From: Cellulosimicrobium protaetiae
GTDB lineage: Bacteria > Actinomycetota > Actinomycetes > Actinomycetales > Cellulomonadaceae
Assembly: GCF_009708005.2 (NCBI RefSeq)
Contig: NZ_CP052757.1
Span: 1,240,001-1,304,000, forward strand
Direction: 5' to 3'
Length of the DNA stretch: 64,000 nucleotides
The notes under the pieces were generated by a model that searched no databases, had not been told where the DNA came from, and worked only from the letters and a program-made list of their open reading frames with translations. The stretch's first letter is position 1. Each line of letters begins with the position of its first letter. Below are positions 24,135 to 33,656 of this stretch, one piece after another. A program made the position numbers and the translations under genes.

Positions 24135-25286
24135 ATGACCACCTCCCCGACCACCACCGAGGGGCCCGAGATCCGCAAGGGGCTCGCGGGCGTCGTCGTC
24201 GACGTCACGGCGATCTCCAAGGTCAACCCCGACACGAACTCGCTGCTCTACCGCGGCTACCCGGTCCAGGACCTCGCCGCGCGCCGCAGCTTCGAGGAGG
24301 TCGCGTACCTCCTGTGGCACGGCGAGCTCCCCACGCCCGAGCAGCTCGCCGAGCAGATCGCCGTCGAGCGCGCGCACCGGGCCCTGCCAGGCAACGTGCG
24401 CAACGCGATCCTCGAGCTCCCGACGACGTGCCACCCCATGGACGTCGTCCGCACCGCGATCTCGCAGCTCGGCGCGCACGACCCGGACGCCGAGGACTCC
24501 TCGCCCGAGGCCGAGCAGTCCAAGGCCGTCCGCCTGTGGGCCGTGCTGCCCGCAGCCGTCGCGCTCGACCAGCGTCGTCGTCGGGGCCAGCAGATCGTCG
24601 AGCCGCGCGACGACCTCACCTACGCCGAGAACTTCCTGTGGATGACGTTCGGCGAGGAGCCCGAGCCCGCCGTCGTGCGGGCCTTCGAGGTGTCGATGGT
24701 GCTCTACGCCGAGCACTCGTTCAACGCCTCGACGTTCACCGCGCGCGTCATCACGTCGACGCTGTCCGACCTGCACTCCGCGGTGACCGGCGCCGTGGGA
24801 GCGCTCAAGGGCCCGCTCCACGGCGGCGCGAACGAGGCCGTCATGGCGACGTTCGCCGAGATCGGCACGGCCGACCGCGCCGCGGCGTGGCTCGACGACG
24901 CGCTCGCGCACAAGCGCAAGATCATGGGCTTCGGGCACCGCGTCTACAAGCACGGCGACTCGCGCGTCCCCACCATGCGCGCGACGCTCGACGACCTCGT
25001 CGCGCACTACGGCCGCCAGGACCTCCTCGACCTCTACGTCGCGCTCGAGGTCGCGATGACCGAGCGCAAGAACATCCTCCCCAACCTCGACTACCCGGCG
25101 GGCCCCGCGTACCACCTCATGGGCTTCGACACCCCGATGTTCACCCCGCTGTTCGTCGCGTCGCGCGTGGTGGGCTGGACGGCGCACGTCATGGAGCAGC
25201 GCGCCGCCAATGCCCTCATCCGCCCGCTCAGCGAGTACGTCGGCCCGCACCAGCGCGACCTCCCCTGCCCCCCCGCGTCGGCGTGA
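24135..25286 (+). CDS. prpC: 2-methylcitrate synthase
   Basis: A 383-residue citrate synthase family enzyme that condenses propionyl-CoA with oxaloacetate. Catalytic residues are His in GPLHGGANEAVM, His in MGFGHRVYKHGD and Asp in HLMGFDTPMFTPLF. Its position after prpD-prpB favours methylcitrate over citrate synthase. The ATG at 24135 has GAAGGAG at 24121-24127. It ends the operon. The 149 bp that follow contain no obvious terminator. Confidence 0.92.
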   Translation: MTTSPTTTEGPEIRKGLAGVVVDVTAISKVNPDTNSLLYRGYPVQDLAARRSFEEVAYLLWHGELPTPEQLAEQIAVERAHRALPGNVRNAILELPTTCHPMDVVRTAISQLGAHDPDAEDSSPEAEQSKAVRLWAVLPAAVALDQRRRRGQQIVEPRDDLTYAENFLWMTFGEEPEPAVVRAFEVSMVLYAEHSFNASTFTARVITSTLSDLHSAVTGAVGALKGPLHGGANEAVMATFAEIGTADRAAAWLDDALAHKRKIMGFGHRVYKHGDSRVPTMRATLDDLVAHYGRQDLLDLYVALEVAMTERKNILPNLDYPAGPAYHLMGFDTPMFTPLFVASRVVGWTAHVMEQRAANALIRPLSEYVGPHQRDLPCPPASA

Positions 25287-25435
25287 TCGGGCGGTGCGCC
25301 GCGGCCAGCGGGTGAAATTCGAGGTCCAGACGCCGTGGGGAGCGCACGCGCCCCTAGGCTTCCCCTGCCGGGGGCAGGCTCACAGGTGCGGATCGCAGAT
25401 CGCGCACGTCGTCGCCGTGTCCCCGGGGAGGGTCC

Positions 25436-28400
25436 GTGAAGCAGCGTCCTGGATCAGTGCCGATCGTGGAGGCATCGAGAGCCCGCCCGCGGCGTTCCCC
25501 ACGACGGGCATGGGCGGCCACGATCGCCGCGGCCCTCTCGTTCTCGCTCCTCGGTGGTGTCCCGGCGCAGGCCGGCACGACCGGGACGGGGAGTCCCTCC
25601 ACGATCACCGCGGCGGCGTCGGTGCCGGTCGAGGTGCCGTCGCCGAGCGAGGGGGCGGTGCGTCACGAGACGACGGCACGCGCCCGTGCCGTGGCCGAGG
25701 TTCCCGCCCCGACCGGTGCCGGGACGAGCGCCGAGGGGTCGAGCAGCCTCGCCGTGACGAGCGTGCTCGTCACGGGGACCGTGCTCGACGGCGCGGCAGG
25801 CACGCCCCTGGCGGGGGTGCCGATCCGCGTGAGCGAGGACGGATTCGGTGACGGGGCGGGCACTGGTGCCGCAGACGGGCCGTCGACCACCACGGGTGCC
25901 GACGGCCGGTTCTCGCTCAGCGTCACGACGGACCTGTTCTTCGCCGTGGTCGTCGACCCTGTGGCCGACTTCGTCGGGGGCGCGGTGCGCGAGGACGGCA
26001 CGGTCTCGTGGAACATGTGGGACGCCCTGTGGATCGACCCGGCGAACGGGGGGATCGTCGACCTCGGCTCCGTCGTGCTGACGCGGGGGACCGAGATCGG
26101 CGGGGTTTTCAGCACCCCGTCGTTCGACGGCTCGGCCCGCGCGGGCGTCTCCATCGCCTCCCCGGACGGCGAGGCGCGCTGGATCGACGCACCGCTCGTC
26201 GACGGGCACGGTTCCTGGACGGCGCGGGTCGTGCCGGGTACCTACACCGTGACGGTGCAGTCGCCCGACCTCGGTGTCGAGACGACGTTCGACGTCGTGG
26301 TCGGCGCCGCCGCTCAGACGGCCCTGGACGTCGAGCTCGCCGTGACCGCCCGCACGATCGCCGGGACCGTCCGGGGGACGGGCGGCGTGCCGGCGCCCGG
26401 CGTCGACGTGTGGCTCTCACCGGTCGACCCCGGCGGTGGCCCGTACCTCGGGCGAGGCACCCGCACCACGACCGACGGGTCGTACGTCCTCGGGAACGTG
26501 GAGCCCGGTGCCTACCGCGTCCAGTTCAGCTCGGTCGGCACGCCGGCGGTCTTCTGGGACGGTCGGTCTTCATGGGAGGACGCGGACATCCTCGTCGTGA
26601 CGGAGCGGGAGACGACTGTCACCGGTATCGACGCGACGACCGTCGCGGGCGGCACGATCTCCGGTCGGGCGCTGGACAGGACGGGCGCTCCCCTGGTCAA
26701 CGCTCAGGTGGAGCTCTACCGGGACGGCGCGCTCGCCACGATCACGTCGACGAGGGAAGACGGGACCTACACGGCCGAACCACTGGCCCCGGGGTTCTAC
26801 ACGGTCGCGCTGGTGCAGTGGCGCCCGAACGGCACGAGCCTCACGCAGTACTACGACGGTGTCGCCGACCCTGACGCCGCCACGGTCGTGGAGGTCACGG
26901 AGGGCGCCACCGTCGGAGCGATCGACTTCGTGGCCCTCGCTGGCGGGGTCATCGCTGGCACCGTCACGCTCGCGGGTGGCGAGCCGGTCGAGGGGGCGCG
27001 GGTCGAGGTCTACGCGGCGAGCGACCAGTACATGGTGCTCGCCAGCACCGAGACCGGGGCCGACGGCAGCTACGAGCTCTCCGGTCTCGCGACGCAGAAC
27101 TACGCCGTCCGTGTCAGCCAGGGGAGCGCGGGAGTGGTACCGCGGTGGTTCGGCGAGGACGGCACGCGTGAGGGCGCGACAGCGATCGCCCTGGCGGAGG
27201 GCGAGACGGTCGAGGTGGACGTCGTCGTCGAGAGGGGAGGGGCGATCCGGGGAACCGTGACCTTCCCCTCGGGCGCGACGGAGCCGGCCTGGGTCAACGC
27301 CCTGAGCCTGGACGGGTCGATCATGGACATGGGAGTCTCGGTCGCCGTGTACCCCCCGACGGACGGCAGCATGGCGTCCTGGGAGGCGACCGGGCTGACC
27401 GCGGGTCCGTGGCAGGTGTCCGTCCAGTACGACGGCAGGTTCGTCTACTATCCGGACGCGCCGAGCTGGGAGGACGCCGTGCCCGTCGAGGTGACGGTCG
27501 GGACGACCGTCGACGGGATCGACTTCGACCTGGTGGGCGACTCCGACATCTCGGGGACGATCCTCGATCACGCCGGAGCACCGGCGGTGGGGGCCGACGT
27601 GTACGTCGGGACGATCACCGAATGGGGCTTCTCGGTCGTGGGGTCGACGAGGACGGGGACCGACGGCTCCTTCGCGCTGGGCGACGTGGCGCCGGGGGAC
27701 TACGTGCTCCGCGTCTACGCGGCGTCCCAGGGCTTGGCGGAGCGCTTGCTCGAGAGGGACGTCACCGTCGGTGAGCAGCCGGTCCACGTCGACCTCCGGA
27801 CGGAGCCCGGGCTCGAGGTCAGCGGGGTCGTCCGTGACGCGACGACGGGGGCGGCGCTTCCGTACGCCGAGGTCACGCTGAGCGCCGACTATCCGGAGAG
27901 CGCCCAGCACGCGATCTCCGACGCGTTCGGGCGGTTCGTCCTGAGGTCCCCGACCTCGGGGGCGCACAGTCTGGTCGCCGTCAGCGAGCACTATGTCCGG
28001 TCGGAGACGACGATCGACGTCCTCGAGAGCGGTACGACGAGCGTCGACCTGATCCTCGCCACGGGTACGACGGTGCGCGGGCGGGTCGTCGCCGCGAACA
28101 ACGGTCTGCCGCTCTCCGGCGTGACGATCGGGCTGCAGCGGCCCGACGGCACGCAGGTCGGGTGGGGCTACACCGCGCCGGACGGGAGGTACACCATCGA
28201 CGGCGTCGCCGCCGGTGACTACCTCGTGGAGTTCCGGAACGACAACGGTCTGTACGTGTCCCAGTGGTACGACCAGGCGGCCGAGCGGTCGGCGGCGAGC
28301 GTCGTGCCGGTCGGCACGACAGCGGTCGCCGGCGTGGACGCGAGGCTGACGCTCGGGGCCGTCGTCTCCGGCGTGGCGCTCGACCAGACCGGTGCCCCGG

Positions 28401-29905
28401 TCGCGTACGCCCGGGTCGGTCTCGTCCCGTGGCCGGTCGCTGAGGCCACGGCCCGGAGCGCCGCCGGTGCTCTCGCGGACGGTGCCTGGGACTTCTCGGT
28501 CCAGACGTGGACGAACGAGCTCGGCCAGTACACCCTCCCGGCGGTCGAGCCGGGGCGGTACGCGCTCTACGTGTACGTCGACGGGGAGGGCACCACCTGG
28601 TACGACGGCCAGGCGGAGCTCGTCGCCGCGGACCCGATCCAGCTGTCCGCGGGCAACGCTCCCCGGACGAACCTGACGCTCCGTGCCCGCGGCGAGGGTG
28701 AGGAGCCCCGCACGCCCGAGCAGTCCGTCTCGTCCGAGCTCGCCGTGGTCGTGCAGCCGGCCGACGTGAGCGTCGTCGAGGGCGACTTCGCCGAGCTTTC
28801 CGCGCACGCCTCCGGACCCCGCCCGCCCGCGGTGCAGTGGCAGGTGCGACGAGGTGCCGACTGGGTCGACGTCGACGGGGCCCAGGCCACGTCGCTCCAG
28901 GTGTCCACCTCCGGCTCGGAAGGTGACTACGCCGACGGGGACGAGTTCCGGGCGGTCTTCACCCTGGACGACGCTCGCGTCGTCTCGGAGGTCGCCCGGT
29001 TGTCCGTCACCCCGCGACCAGAGGCGCCCGCACGCGTCGAGGGGGTCGCGACCCGCGAGGTCGGCGCCACCCGGGCGACGGTCACCTGGGAAGCTCCCAG
29101 CGGGAACGGCGCGGTCACGGGGTACGTCGTCCGGCTGTACGCGGGGGACACGACGACCCCGGTGCGGGTCTCGCACACCCCCGCGGTCACCGAGCTGCTC
29201 CTGTCCGGCCTCGCTCCGGAGACGGAGTACCGGGTGAGTGTCGCGGCCTCGAACGCAGCGGGTACGGGAGACGAGTCGGAGGCCGCGTCGTTCGTCACCT
29301 CGAAGGCACCGACTCCCGCACCGGCGCCCCCCACCGCGGTGAAGGCGGTTGCCGGGGACGGTCGTGCGACCGTCACCTGGACGGCGCCCGGCGGCGTGCC
29401 GGTCGCCTCGTACCGGGTGGTCGCGGCACCGGGCGGGCACTCCGCCACGACGAACGGTGCGACCTCGGCCGAGGTCACCGGGCTCAGCAACGGGACGGCC
29501 TACACGTTCACCGTCGTCGCCGTCGGCGCCGACGGCCAGGAGTCCCCGCCGTCGACCAAGAGTGCGGCCGTGACCCCCGGAGCGCCCGCCCCGGATCCCG
29601 GCACGGTGTCGCGGTGGCGTGGTGCGGACCGGTATGCGACGTCGGCGGCGATCTCGGCGCAGATGTTCGATCCGGGTGTGGAGACGGTGTTCGTCGCCAG
29701 TGGTCTGCAGTTCCCGGATGCGTTGTCGGGTGCTCCGGCTGCGGGGGTTGCTGGTGGGCCGGTGCTGCTGGTCGCTCCGGGGCAGGTTCCGGCGGCGGTG
29801 GCGAGCGAGCTGGAGCGTCTGGACCCGAAGGACGTGGTGGTGCTGGGTGGGTCGGGTGCGGTGAGCGATGCCGTGCTGGCGCAGCTGGAGCAGTACGTCG
29901 GGTGA
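25436..29905 (+). CDS. Large secreted repeat protein with FN3 domains and a single CWB2 cell-wall-binding repeat
   Basis: A 1,489-residue exported protein. A long twin-Arg-containing signal peptide (about residues 1-46, ending PAQA) is followed by about ten carboxypeptidase-regulatory/SdrD-B-like beta-sandwich repeats, many with G-x-V-x-D-x-x-G-A-P motifs (VSGVALDQTGAPVAYARV, for example). Then come an Ig-like domain (about 1100-1193), two fibronectin type III domains (about 1195-1290 and 1298-1384) and one CWB2 repeat (about 1392-1489; WRGADRYATSAAISAQMF, VVVLGGSGAVSDAVLAQL). The GTG at 25436 has GGGGAGG just upstream. It probably attaches non-covalently to the wall and acts as an adhesin or carbohydrate-facing scaffold. 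Codon use changes sharply at the CWB2 segment. Confidence 0.85.
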   Translation: MKQRPGSVPIVEASRARPRRSPRRAWAATIAAALSFSLLGGVPAQAGTTGTGSPSTITAAASVPVEVPSPSEGAVRHETTARARAVAEVPAPTGAGTSAEGSSSLAVTSVLVTGTVLDGAAGTPLAGVPIRVSEDGFGDGAGTGAADGPSTTTGADGRFSLSVTTDLFFAVVVDPVADFVGGAVREDGTVSWNMWDALWIDPANGGIVDLGSVVLTRGTEIGGVFSTPSFDGSARAGVSIASPDGEARWIDAPLVDGHGSWTARVVPGTYTVTVQSPDLGVETTFDVVVGAAAQTALDVELAVTARTIAGTVRGTGGVPAPGVDVWLSPVDPGGGPYLGRGTRTTTDGSYVLGNVEPGAYRVQFSSVGTPAVFWDGRSSWEDADILVVTERETTVTGIDATTVAGGTISGRALDRTGAPLVNAQVELYRDGALATITSTREDGTYTAEPLAPGFYTVALVQWRPNGTSLTQYYDGVADPDAATVVEVTEGATVGAIDFVALAGGVIAGTVTLAGGEPVEGARVEVYAASDQYMVLASTETGADGSYELSGLATQNYAVRVSQGSAGVVPRWFGEDGTREGATAIALAEGETVEVDVVVERGGAIRGTVTFPSGATEPAWVNALSLDGSIMDMGVSVAVYPPTDGSMASWEATGLTAGPWQVSVQYDGRFVYYPDAPSWEDAVPVEVTVGTTVDGIDFDLVGDSDISGTILDHAGAPAVGADVYVGTITEWGFSVVGSTRTGTDGSFALGDVAPGDYVLRVYAASQGLAERLLERDVTVGEQPVHVDLRTEPGLEVSGVVRDATTGAALPYAEVTLSADYPESAQHAISDAFGRFVLRSPTSGAHSLVAVSEHYVRSETTIDVLESGTTSVDLILATGTTVRGRVVAANNGLPLSGVTIGLQRPDGTQVGWGYTAPDGRYTIDGVAAGDYLVEFRNDNGLYVSQWYDQAAERSAASVVPVGTTAVAGVDARLTLGAVVSGVALDQTGAPVAYARVGLVPWPVAEATARSAAGALADGAWDFSVQTWTNELGQYTLPAVEPGRYALYVYVDGEGTTWYDGQAELVAADPIQLSAGNAPRTNLTLRARGEGEEPRTPEQSVSSELAVVVQPADVSVVEGDFAELSAHASGPRPPAVQWQVRRGADWVDVDGAQATSLQVSTSGSEGDYADGDEFRAVFTLDDARVVSEVARLSVTPRPEAPARVEGVATREVGATRATVTWEAPSGNGAVTGYVVRLYAGDTTTPVRVSHTPAVTELLLSGLAPETEYRVSVAASNAAGTGDESEAASFVTSKAPTPAPAPPTAVKAVAGDGRATVTWTAPGGVPVASYRVVAAPGGHSATTNGATSAEVTGLSNGTAYTFTVVAVGADGQESPPSTKSAAVTPGAPAPDPGTVSRWRGADRYATSAAISAQMFDPGVETVFVASGLQFPDALSGAPAAGVAGGPVLLVAPGQVPAAVASELERLDPKDVVVLGGSGAVSDAVLAQLEQYVG

Positions 29906-29907
29906 AC

Positions 29908-29948
29908 GAGGTCGAGCGTCTGCGCCGGCGGCGCAGACGCTCGACCTC
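29908..29948 (+). terminator. Very strong terminator of the repeat-protein gene
   Basis: A perfect 19-bp stem (GAGGTCGAGCGTCTGCGCC and its complement) with a GGC loop begins 3 bp after the stop codon. It can also serve the convergent reductase gene, which ends at 29983. Confidence 0.9.
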
Positions 29949-29982
29949 GGCCCCGGCGGCGGATCGTCGCTCCCGGGCACCC

Positions 29983-31215
29983 TCAGGAGACGAAGGACTC
30001 CAGCTCGGCGCGGTCGACGGCGTCGCGGTGGATGAGACCCTGGACGTCGTCCATGCGGTCCCAGACGTTGACGGCCATGCCGGCCTCGACGCGCCCGTCC
30101 TTGACCCAGAAGGCGACCAGCTCGCGGTCGGGGACCGAACCGGAGACGACGACCTCGTCGTAGGCGTCGGGGCCCGCGACGAAGCCCAGGTACTCCATGC
30201 CGACGTCGTACTGGTCGGAGAAGAAGTACGGTAGCTCCGGGTAGGGGTCCGTCGCGCCGAGCATCGCGCGCGCGGCGTGCGGACCCTGGTTGAGCGCGGT
30301 CGCCCAGTGCTCGACGCGCACCGACCGCCCGTAGCGCGCCGACGGCACGCTCGCGACGTCACCCGCGACGAAGACGTCGGGGTCGGTGGTCTGGAGGGTG
30401 GCGGAGGCGACGACGCCGCCCGTCGCGGAGTCGAGCGCGAGCCCCGCGTCCCGGGCGAGCACGACGTTCGGGACCGCGCCGACGGCGACGAGTACGAGGT
30501 CGGCGTCGACGTGGGTCCCGTCGGCGATGTCGACGCCCGTCGCGCGTCCGCCCGCGCCCGAGATGCCCGTGACCTGGGCTCGCCGGTGGAGGTGGACGCC
30601 GTGGTCGGTGTGGACCTGCCCGTACAGCTCGCCCATCTCCGGCCCGAGGACGCGTTCGAGGGGGTGCGTGCCGAGCCCGATCACCGTGACGTCGAGACCC
30701 AGCGAGCGGGCGGAGGCCGCGACCTCGAGCCCGATCCAGCCGTCGCCGACGATCGCGAGCCGTCCCGCACCGCCGTCGTGCGCGGTGCGCAGCGCGGCGG
30801 CGAGCGCGTCGCTGTCGTCGAGCGTGCGCAGCTCGAGGACGCCGTCCAGGTCGAGGCCGGGCAGCGGGATCCGGCGCGGGGACGAGCCGGGTGCGAGGAG
30901 CAGCTTCTCGTACGGCAGCGCCCGGCCGTCGGCGAGGGACACGCTTCGCCCGGCGAGGTCGACGGCGGTCGCCTCGGTCTCGGTGCGGAGCTCGACGTCG
31001 TGCTCGGCGTACCAGTCCGCGGAGAGGGGGAACACCGACTCGCGCTCGGCCTCGCCGCGCAGGTAGTCCTTCGACAGCGGCGGGCGCTCGTACGGCCGGT
31101 GCGGCTCGCGCGTGACGACCGTCAGCCCGCCGTCGTAGCCCTCGTCCCGCAGCGTCTCGACGGCCTTCGCCGCGGCGAGCCCTCCTCCGACGACGACGTG
31201 ACGTCCAGCGCTCAT
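29983..31215 (-). CDS. FAD-dependent NAD(P)H:ferredoxin reductase-type oxidoreductase
   Basis: A 410-residue pyridine nucleotide-disulfide oxidoreductase-fold enzyme of the ferredoxin reductase (BphA4/RhuA-like) class. The FAD-binding motif is HVVVGGGLAAAKAVETLR, the NAD-binding motif is RLAIVGDGWIGLEVAASA near residue 150, and the second FAD motif is TTDPDVFVAGDVAS near 270. The C-terminal domain (FFSDQYDVGMEYLG) is the reductase C-terminal fold. No redox-active disulfide is present. It would pass electrons from NAD(P)H to a ferredoxin or rubredoxin, which is not encoded nearby. It is divergent from a DUF4239 gene. Confidence 0.9.
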   Translation of the reverse strand: MSAGRHVVVGGGLAAAKAVETLRDEGYDGGLTVVTREPHRPYERPPLSKDYLRGEAERESVFPLSADWYAEHDVELRTETEATAVDLAGRSVSLADGRALPYEKLLLAPGSSPRRIPLPGLDLDGVLELRTLDDSDALAAALRTAHDGGAGRLAIVGDGWIGLEVAASARSLGLDVTVIGLGTHPLERVLGPEMGELYGQVHTDHGVHLHRRAQVTGISGAGGRATGVDIADGTHVDADLVLVAVGAVPNVVLARDAGLALDSATGGVVASATLQTTDPDVFVAGDVASVPSARYGRSVRVEHWATALNQGPHAARAMLGATDPYPELPYFFSDQYDVGMEYLGFVAGPDAYDEVVVSGSVPDRELVAFWVKDGRVEAGMAVNVWDRMDDVQGLIHRDAVDRAELESFVS

Positions 31216-31479
31216 GGCGACCTCCGCGGTGTCTCGGGCGCCCGGGGCTCGGGCGGTCGGCCCCAGTCTCGCGCGATCTCGTGCGCGGTGCGAGGTGCGG
31301 TGCGAAGCGCGGTGGCGGGGCCGGCACGTCCCCGGCCACGGCGCACGCCTGGTCGCGTCGCTGCGCCTCGGCGGCGTTCATGCGTTTCGCGTGACGACCC
31401 TCGTGGCGTCCGCGGGCAGGCTCGTCCACGACAGCACCCGCCGTGCACCGCGCGGCGGCACCCGCGCCGAGGAGGTGCC

Positions 31480-32325
31480 GTGAGCATCGTCGTCGGCGCG
31501 ATCGTGACCGTCGCCGTCGTCGCGGTGGCCGTCGCGACGATGCTGCTCGTCCGGCGGCGTGCACCCGCCGGGAGCCGGTTCAGCGACGGCGACCGGGCGT
31601 CCGGGGTCTTCGGCGTGGTCGCCACCGGCTTCTCCGTGCTCCTGGGCTTCATCGTCTTCCTCGCGTTCGGGTCGTACGACGAGGCGCGGAGCGGTGCCGA
31701 GGCAGAAGCACGGATCGTCGTGCAGCAGCTCGAGACCGCGCAGTTCCTCGCCCCCGACGACGCGGCGCGGCTGTCCGGCGAGCTCGTCTGCTACGCCCGG
31801 TACGTCGTCGCGAGCGAGTGGGAGCAGATGGCGGACGGCGACCTCGGGGAGGCGGTGAACCCGTGGGGCGTCGCGCTCTACCAGACGATCCGCGACGTCG
31901 TCCCCGCGTCGGACACCGAGCAGTCCGCGTACGACCGCTGGATGGACCAGACCGCGGCCCGTGAGGACGCCCGGCAGTCCCGCGTGCACGGCGCGGAGGG
32001 ACTGATCCCGCTGCCGCTGTGGCTGGTCCTCTTCGTCGTCTCGGGGACCGTCTTCGTCTTCCTGCTCTTCTTCGCCGACCCGGCGGAGCGGGCCGCGACG
32101 CAGGGCCTCCTCATGGGCAGCGTCGCGCTCGTCGTCACGTTGCTGCTGTGCCTGCTCGCGTTCTTCGACCACCCGCACGGGCACCAGGTCGGCAAGCTGC
32201 AGCCGACGGCGATGGAGCGCGCTCTCGTGCTCCTGGAGGAGGAGGCGGACGCCGCGGGGCTGGAGATCGACCCGCCGTGCGACGCCTTCGGAGCCACGGC
32301 CGACCTCGGCGCCGACCGGTCCTGA
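31480..32325 (+). CDS. DUF4239-like integral membrane protein
   Basis: A 281-residue membrane protein. TM1 (IVVGAIVTVAVVAVAVATMLL) and TM2 (VFGVVATGFSVLLGFIVFLAF) are followed by a helical extracytoplasmic region of about 120 residues (EARIVVQQLETAQFLAPDDA), then TM3 (WLVLFVVSGTVFVFLLFF) and TM4 (LLMGSVALVVTLLLCLLAFF). This 2+2 layout is typical of DUF4239 (bestrophin-like) proteins, whose function is unknown. GTG at 31480 is preceded by AGGAGG at 31470-31475. The 264-bp region upstream carries divergent promoters but no recognisable operator. Confidence 0.8.
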   Translation: MSIVVGAIVTVAVVAVAVATMLLVRRRAPAGSRFSDGDRASGVFGVVATGFSVLLGFIVFLAFGSYDEARSGAEAEARIVVQQLETAQFLAPDDAARLSGELVCYARYVVASEWEQMADGDLGEAVNPWGVALYQTIRDVVPASDTEQSAYDRWMDQTAAREDARQSRVHGAEGLIPLPLWLVLFVVSGTVFVFLLFFADPAERAATQGLLMGSVALVVTLLLCLLAFFDHPHGHQVGKLQPTAMERALVLLEEEADAAGLEIDPPCDAFGATADLGADRS

Positions 32326-32381
32326 GAACGACGCCGGGTTGCGACGACGTTCGACCGGACGCACCTGTCGACAGACATGAC

Positions 32382-32414
32382 GAAGGCCCGGAATCGTTGC
32401 GACTCCGGGCCTTC
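32382..32414 (-). terminator. Terminator of tRNA-Pro
   Basis: An 11-bp perfect stem (GAAGGCCCGGA / TCCGGGCCTTC) with an 11-nt loop lies immediately downstream of the tRNA on the minus strand. It may also stop transcripts from the convergent DUF4239 gene. Confidence 0.8.
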
Positions 32415-32417
32415 CGC

Positions 32418-32495
<78 letters not shown>

Positions 32496-32675
32496 ATTGC
32501 CGTTCCTCGCCACGGTCGACGAGGAGACCTCGTCTTCTGCGCGGGAAGCCTGCCCAGAATAGCCGACGAAGTGCCGTGCGACGAAACTCGATTCCCGTGA
32601 CCCCGGCGACACCGTGTCGCGGGTCTGTCGTCCGCGTGTCGCGAGGCGGTGACGCCGGGTCGACGAGGACGAGGT

Positions 32676-33656
32676 TCACCGTGCGGTGAGGGTGAGCAGC
32701 GTCGCCTCGGGCCGGCACGCGAACCGCACCTGCGCGTACGGCGACGTGCCCGCCCCGGCGGAGACGTGCAGCCACGTCGAGTCCTCGCCACCCGGTGCGT
32801 CCGGGCGCGCACCCGGCCAGCCGTGCAGGCCCTTGGCCCGCTTGCGGTCGATGTCGCAGTTCGTCACGAGCGCGCCGAACCCCGGGACGCAGAGCTGCCC
32901 GCCGTGGGTGTGGCCGGCGAGGATCAGGTCCGCGGCGTCGTCGTGCATGGAGTCGAGGACGCGCCGGTACGGCGCGTGCGTCACCCCGATGCGGAGCACC
33001 GGCTCGTCCGACGGCGCGCGCGGGGCCGACGCGGAGGGCGCGGGGAAGACGTCGCGGTCGAGGTGCGGGTCGTCGACGCCGACGAGGTCGAGACGGATCC
33101 CGCCGACCTCCAGGGCGTCGCGACGGTTCGTGAGGTCGGTCCACCCGGCGTCACGCATCGCGGCGGCCAGCTCGCCCGCGGGCAGCAGGCGCGCCTCGCC
33201 CGCGAACGGGACGCGCGCGTCCGGGAGGAGGTACCGCGCCGGGTTCTTGGGGACGGGCGCGTAGTAGTCGTTCGACCCCATGACGAAGGCGCCGGGTGTC
33301 GCGAGCAGCGGCTCGAGCGCGTGCAGCAACGGGTCGAGGGAGTCGACGTGCGCGAGGTTGTCGCCGGTGTCGACCACGAGGTCCGGCTCCAGCTCGGCGA
33401 GCGAGCGCACCCACTCGATCTTGCGGCGCTGGGTGGGAACCAGGTGGAGGTCCGAGACGTGGAGCACCCGCAGGTCGCGCGTGCCGGGCGGCAGCACCGG
33501 GACCGTCACGCGCCGGAGCGTGAAGAGCTTGGTCTCGACGTGCGCGTACGCGACGCCCGCCGCCGCGACGGCGGTGAGGACGCCGAGCCCCCGCAGGGCG
33601 CGGCGCCCGCCGTCGGCGCTCAGCCGTTCCCCCCGCCGCCGAGGTTGCCGAGCCAC
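32676..33656 (-). CDS. Membrane-anchored metallophosphoesterase
   Basis: A 326-residue calcineurin-like phosphoesterase. A short basic N-terminus and a hydrophobic anchor (LTAVAAAGVAYAHVETKLF) precede the metal-binding motifs LHVSDLHLVPTQ, VDTGDNL, GSNDYY (GNH-equivalent with Ser-Asn-Asp), THAPY and LAGHTHGGQ. It would cleave phosphoesters, with an unknown substrate, possibly in envelope metabolism given its place after the PBP gene. The GTG at 33656 overlaps the PBP 3' end by 37 bp. This PBP-phosphoesterase pairing is common in actinobacteria. Confidence 0.87.
   Translation of the reverse strand: MARQPRRRGERLSADGGRRALRGLGVLTAVAAAGVAYAHVETKLFTLRRVTVPVLPPGTRDLRVLHVSDLHLVPTQRRKIEWVRSLAELEPDLVVDTGDNLAHVDSLDPLLHALEPLLATPGAFVMGSNDYYAPVPKNPARYLLPDARVPFAGEARLLPAGELAAAMRDAGWTDLTNRRDALEVGGIRLDLVGVDDPHLDRDVFPAPSASAPRAPSDEPVLRIGVTHAPYRRVLDSMHDDAADLILAGHTHGGQLCVPGFGALVTNCDIDRKRAKGLHGWPGARPDAPGGEDSTWLHVSAGAGTSPYAQVRFACRPEATLLTLTAR

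Noticed and set aside
29600-29905. Frameshift truncating a longer CWB2 protein
   Set aside because: The frame ends in a proper stop followed within 3 bp by a 19-bp terminator stem, and no further CWB2 coding follows in any frame.
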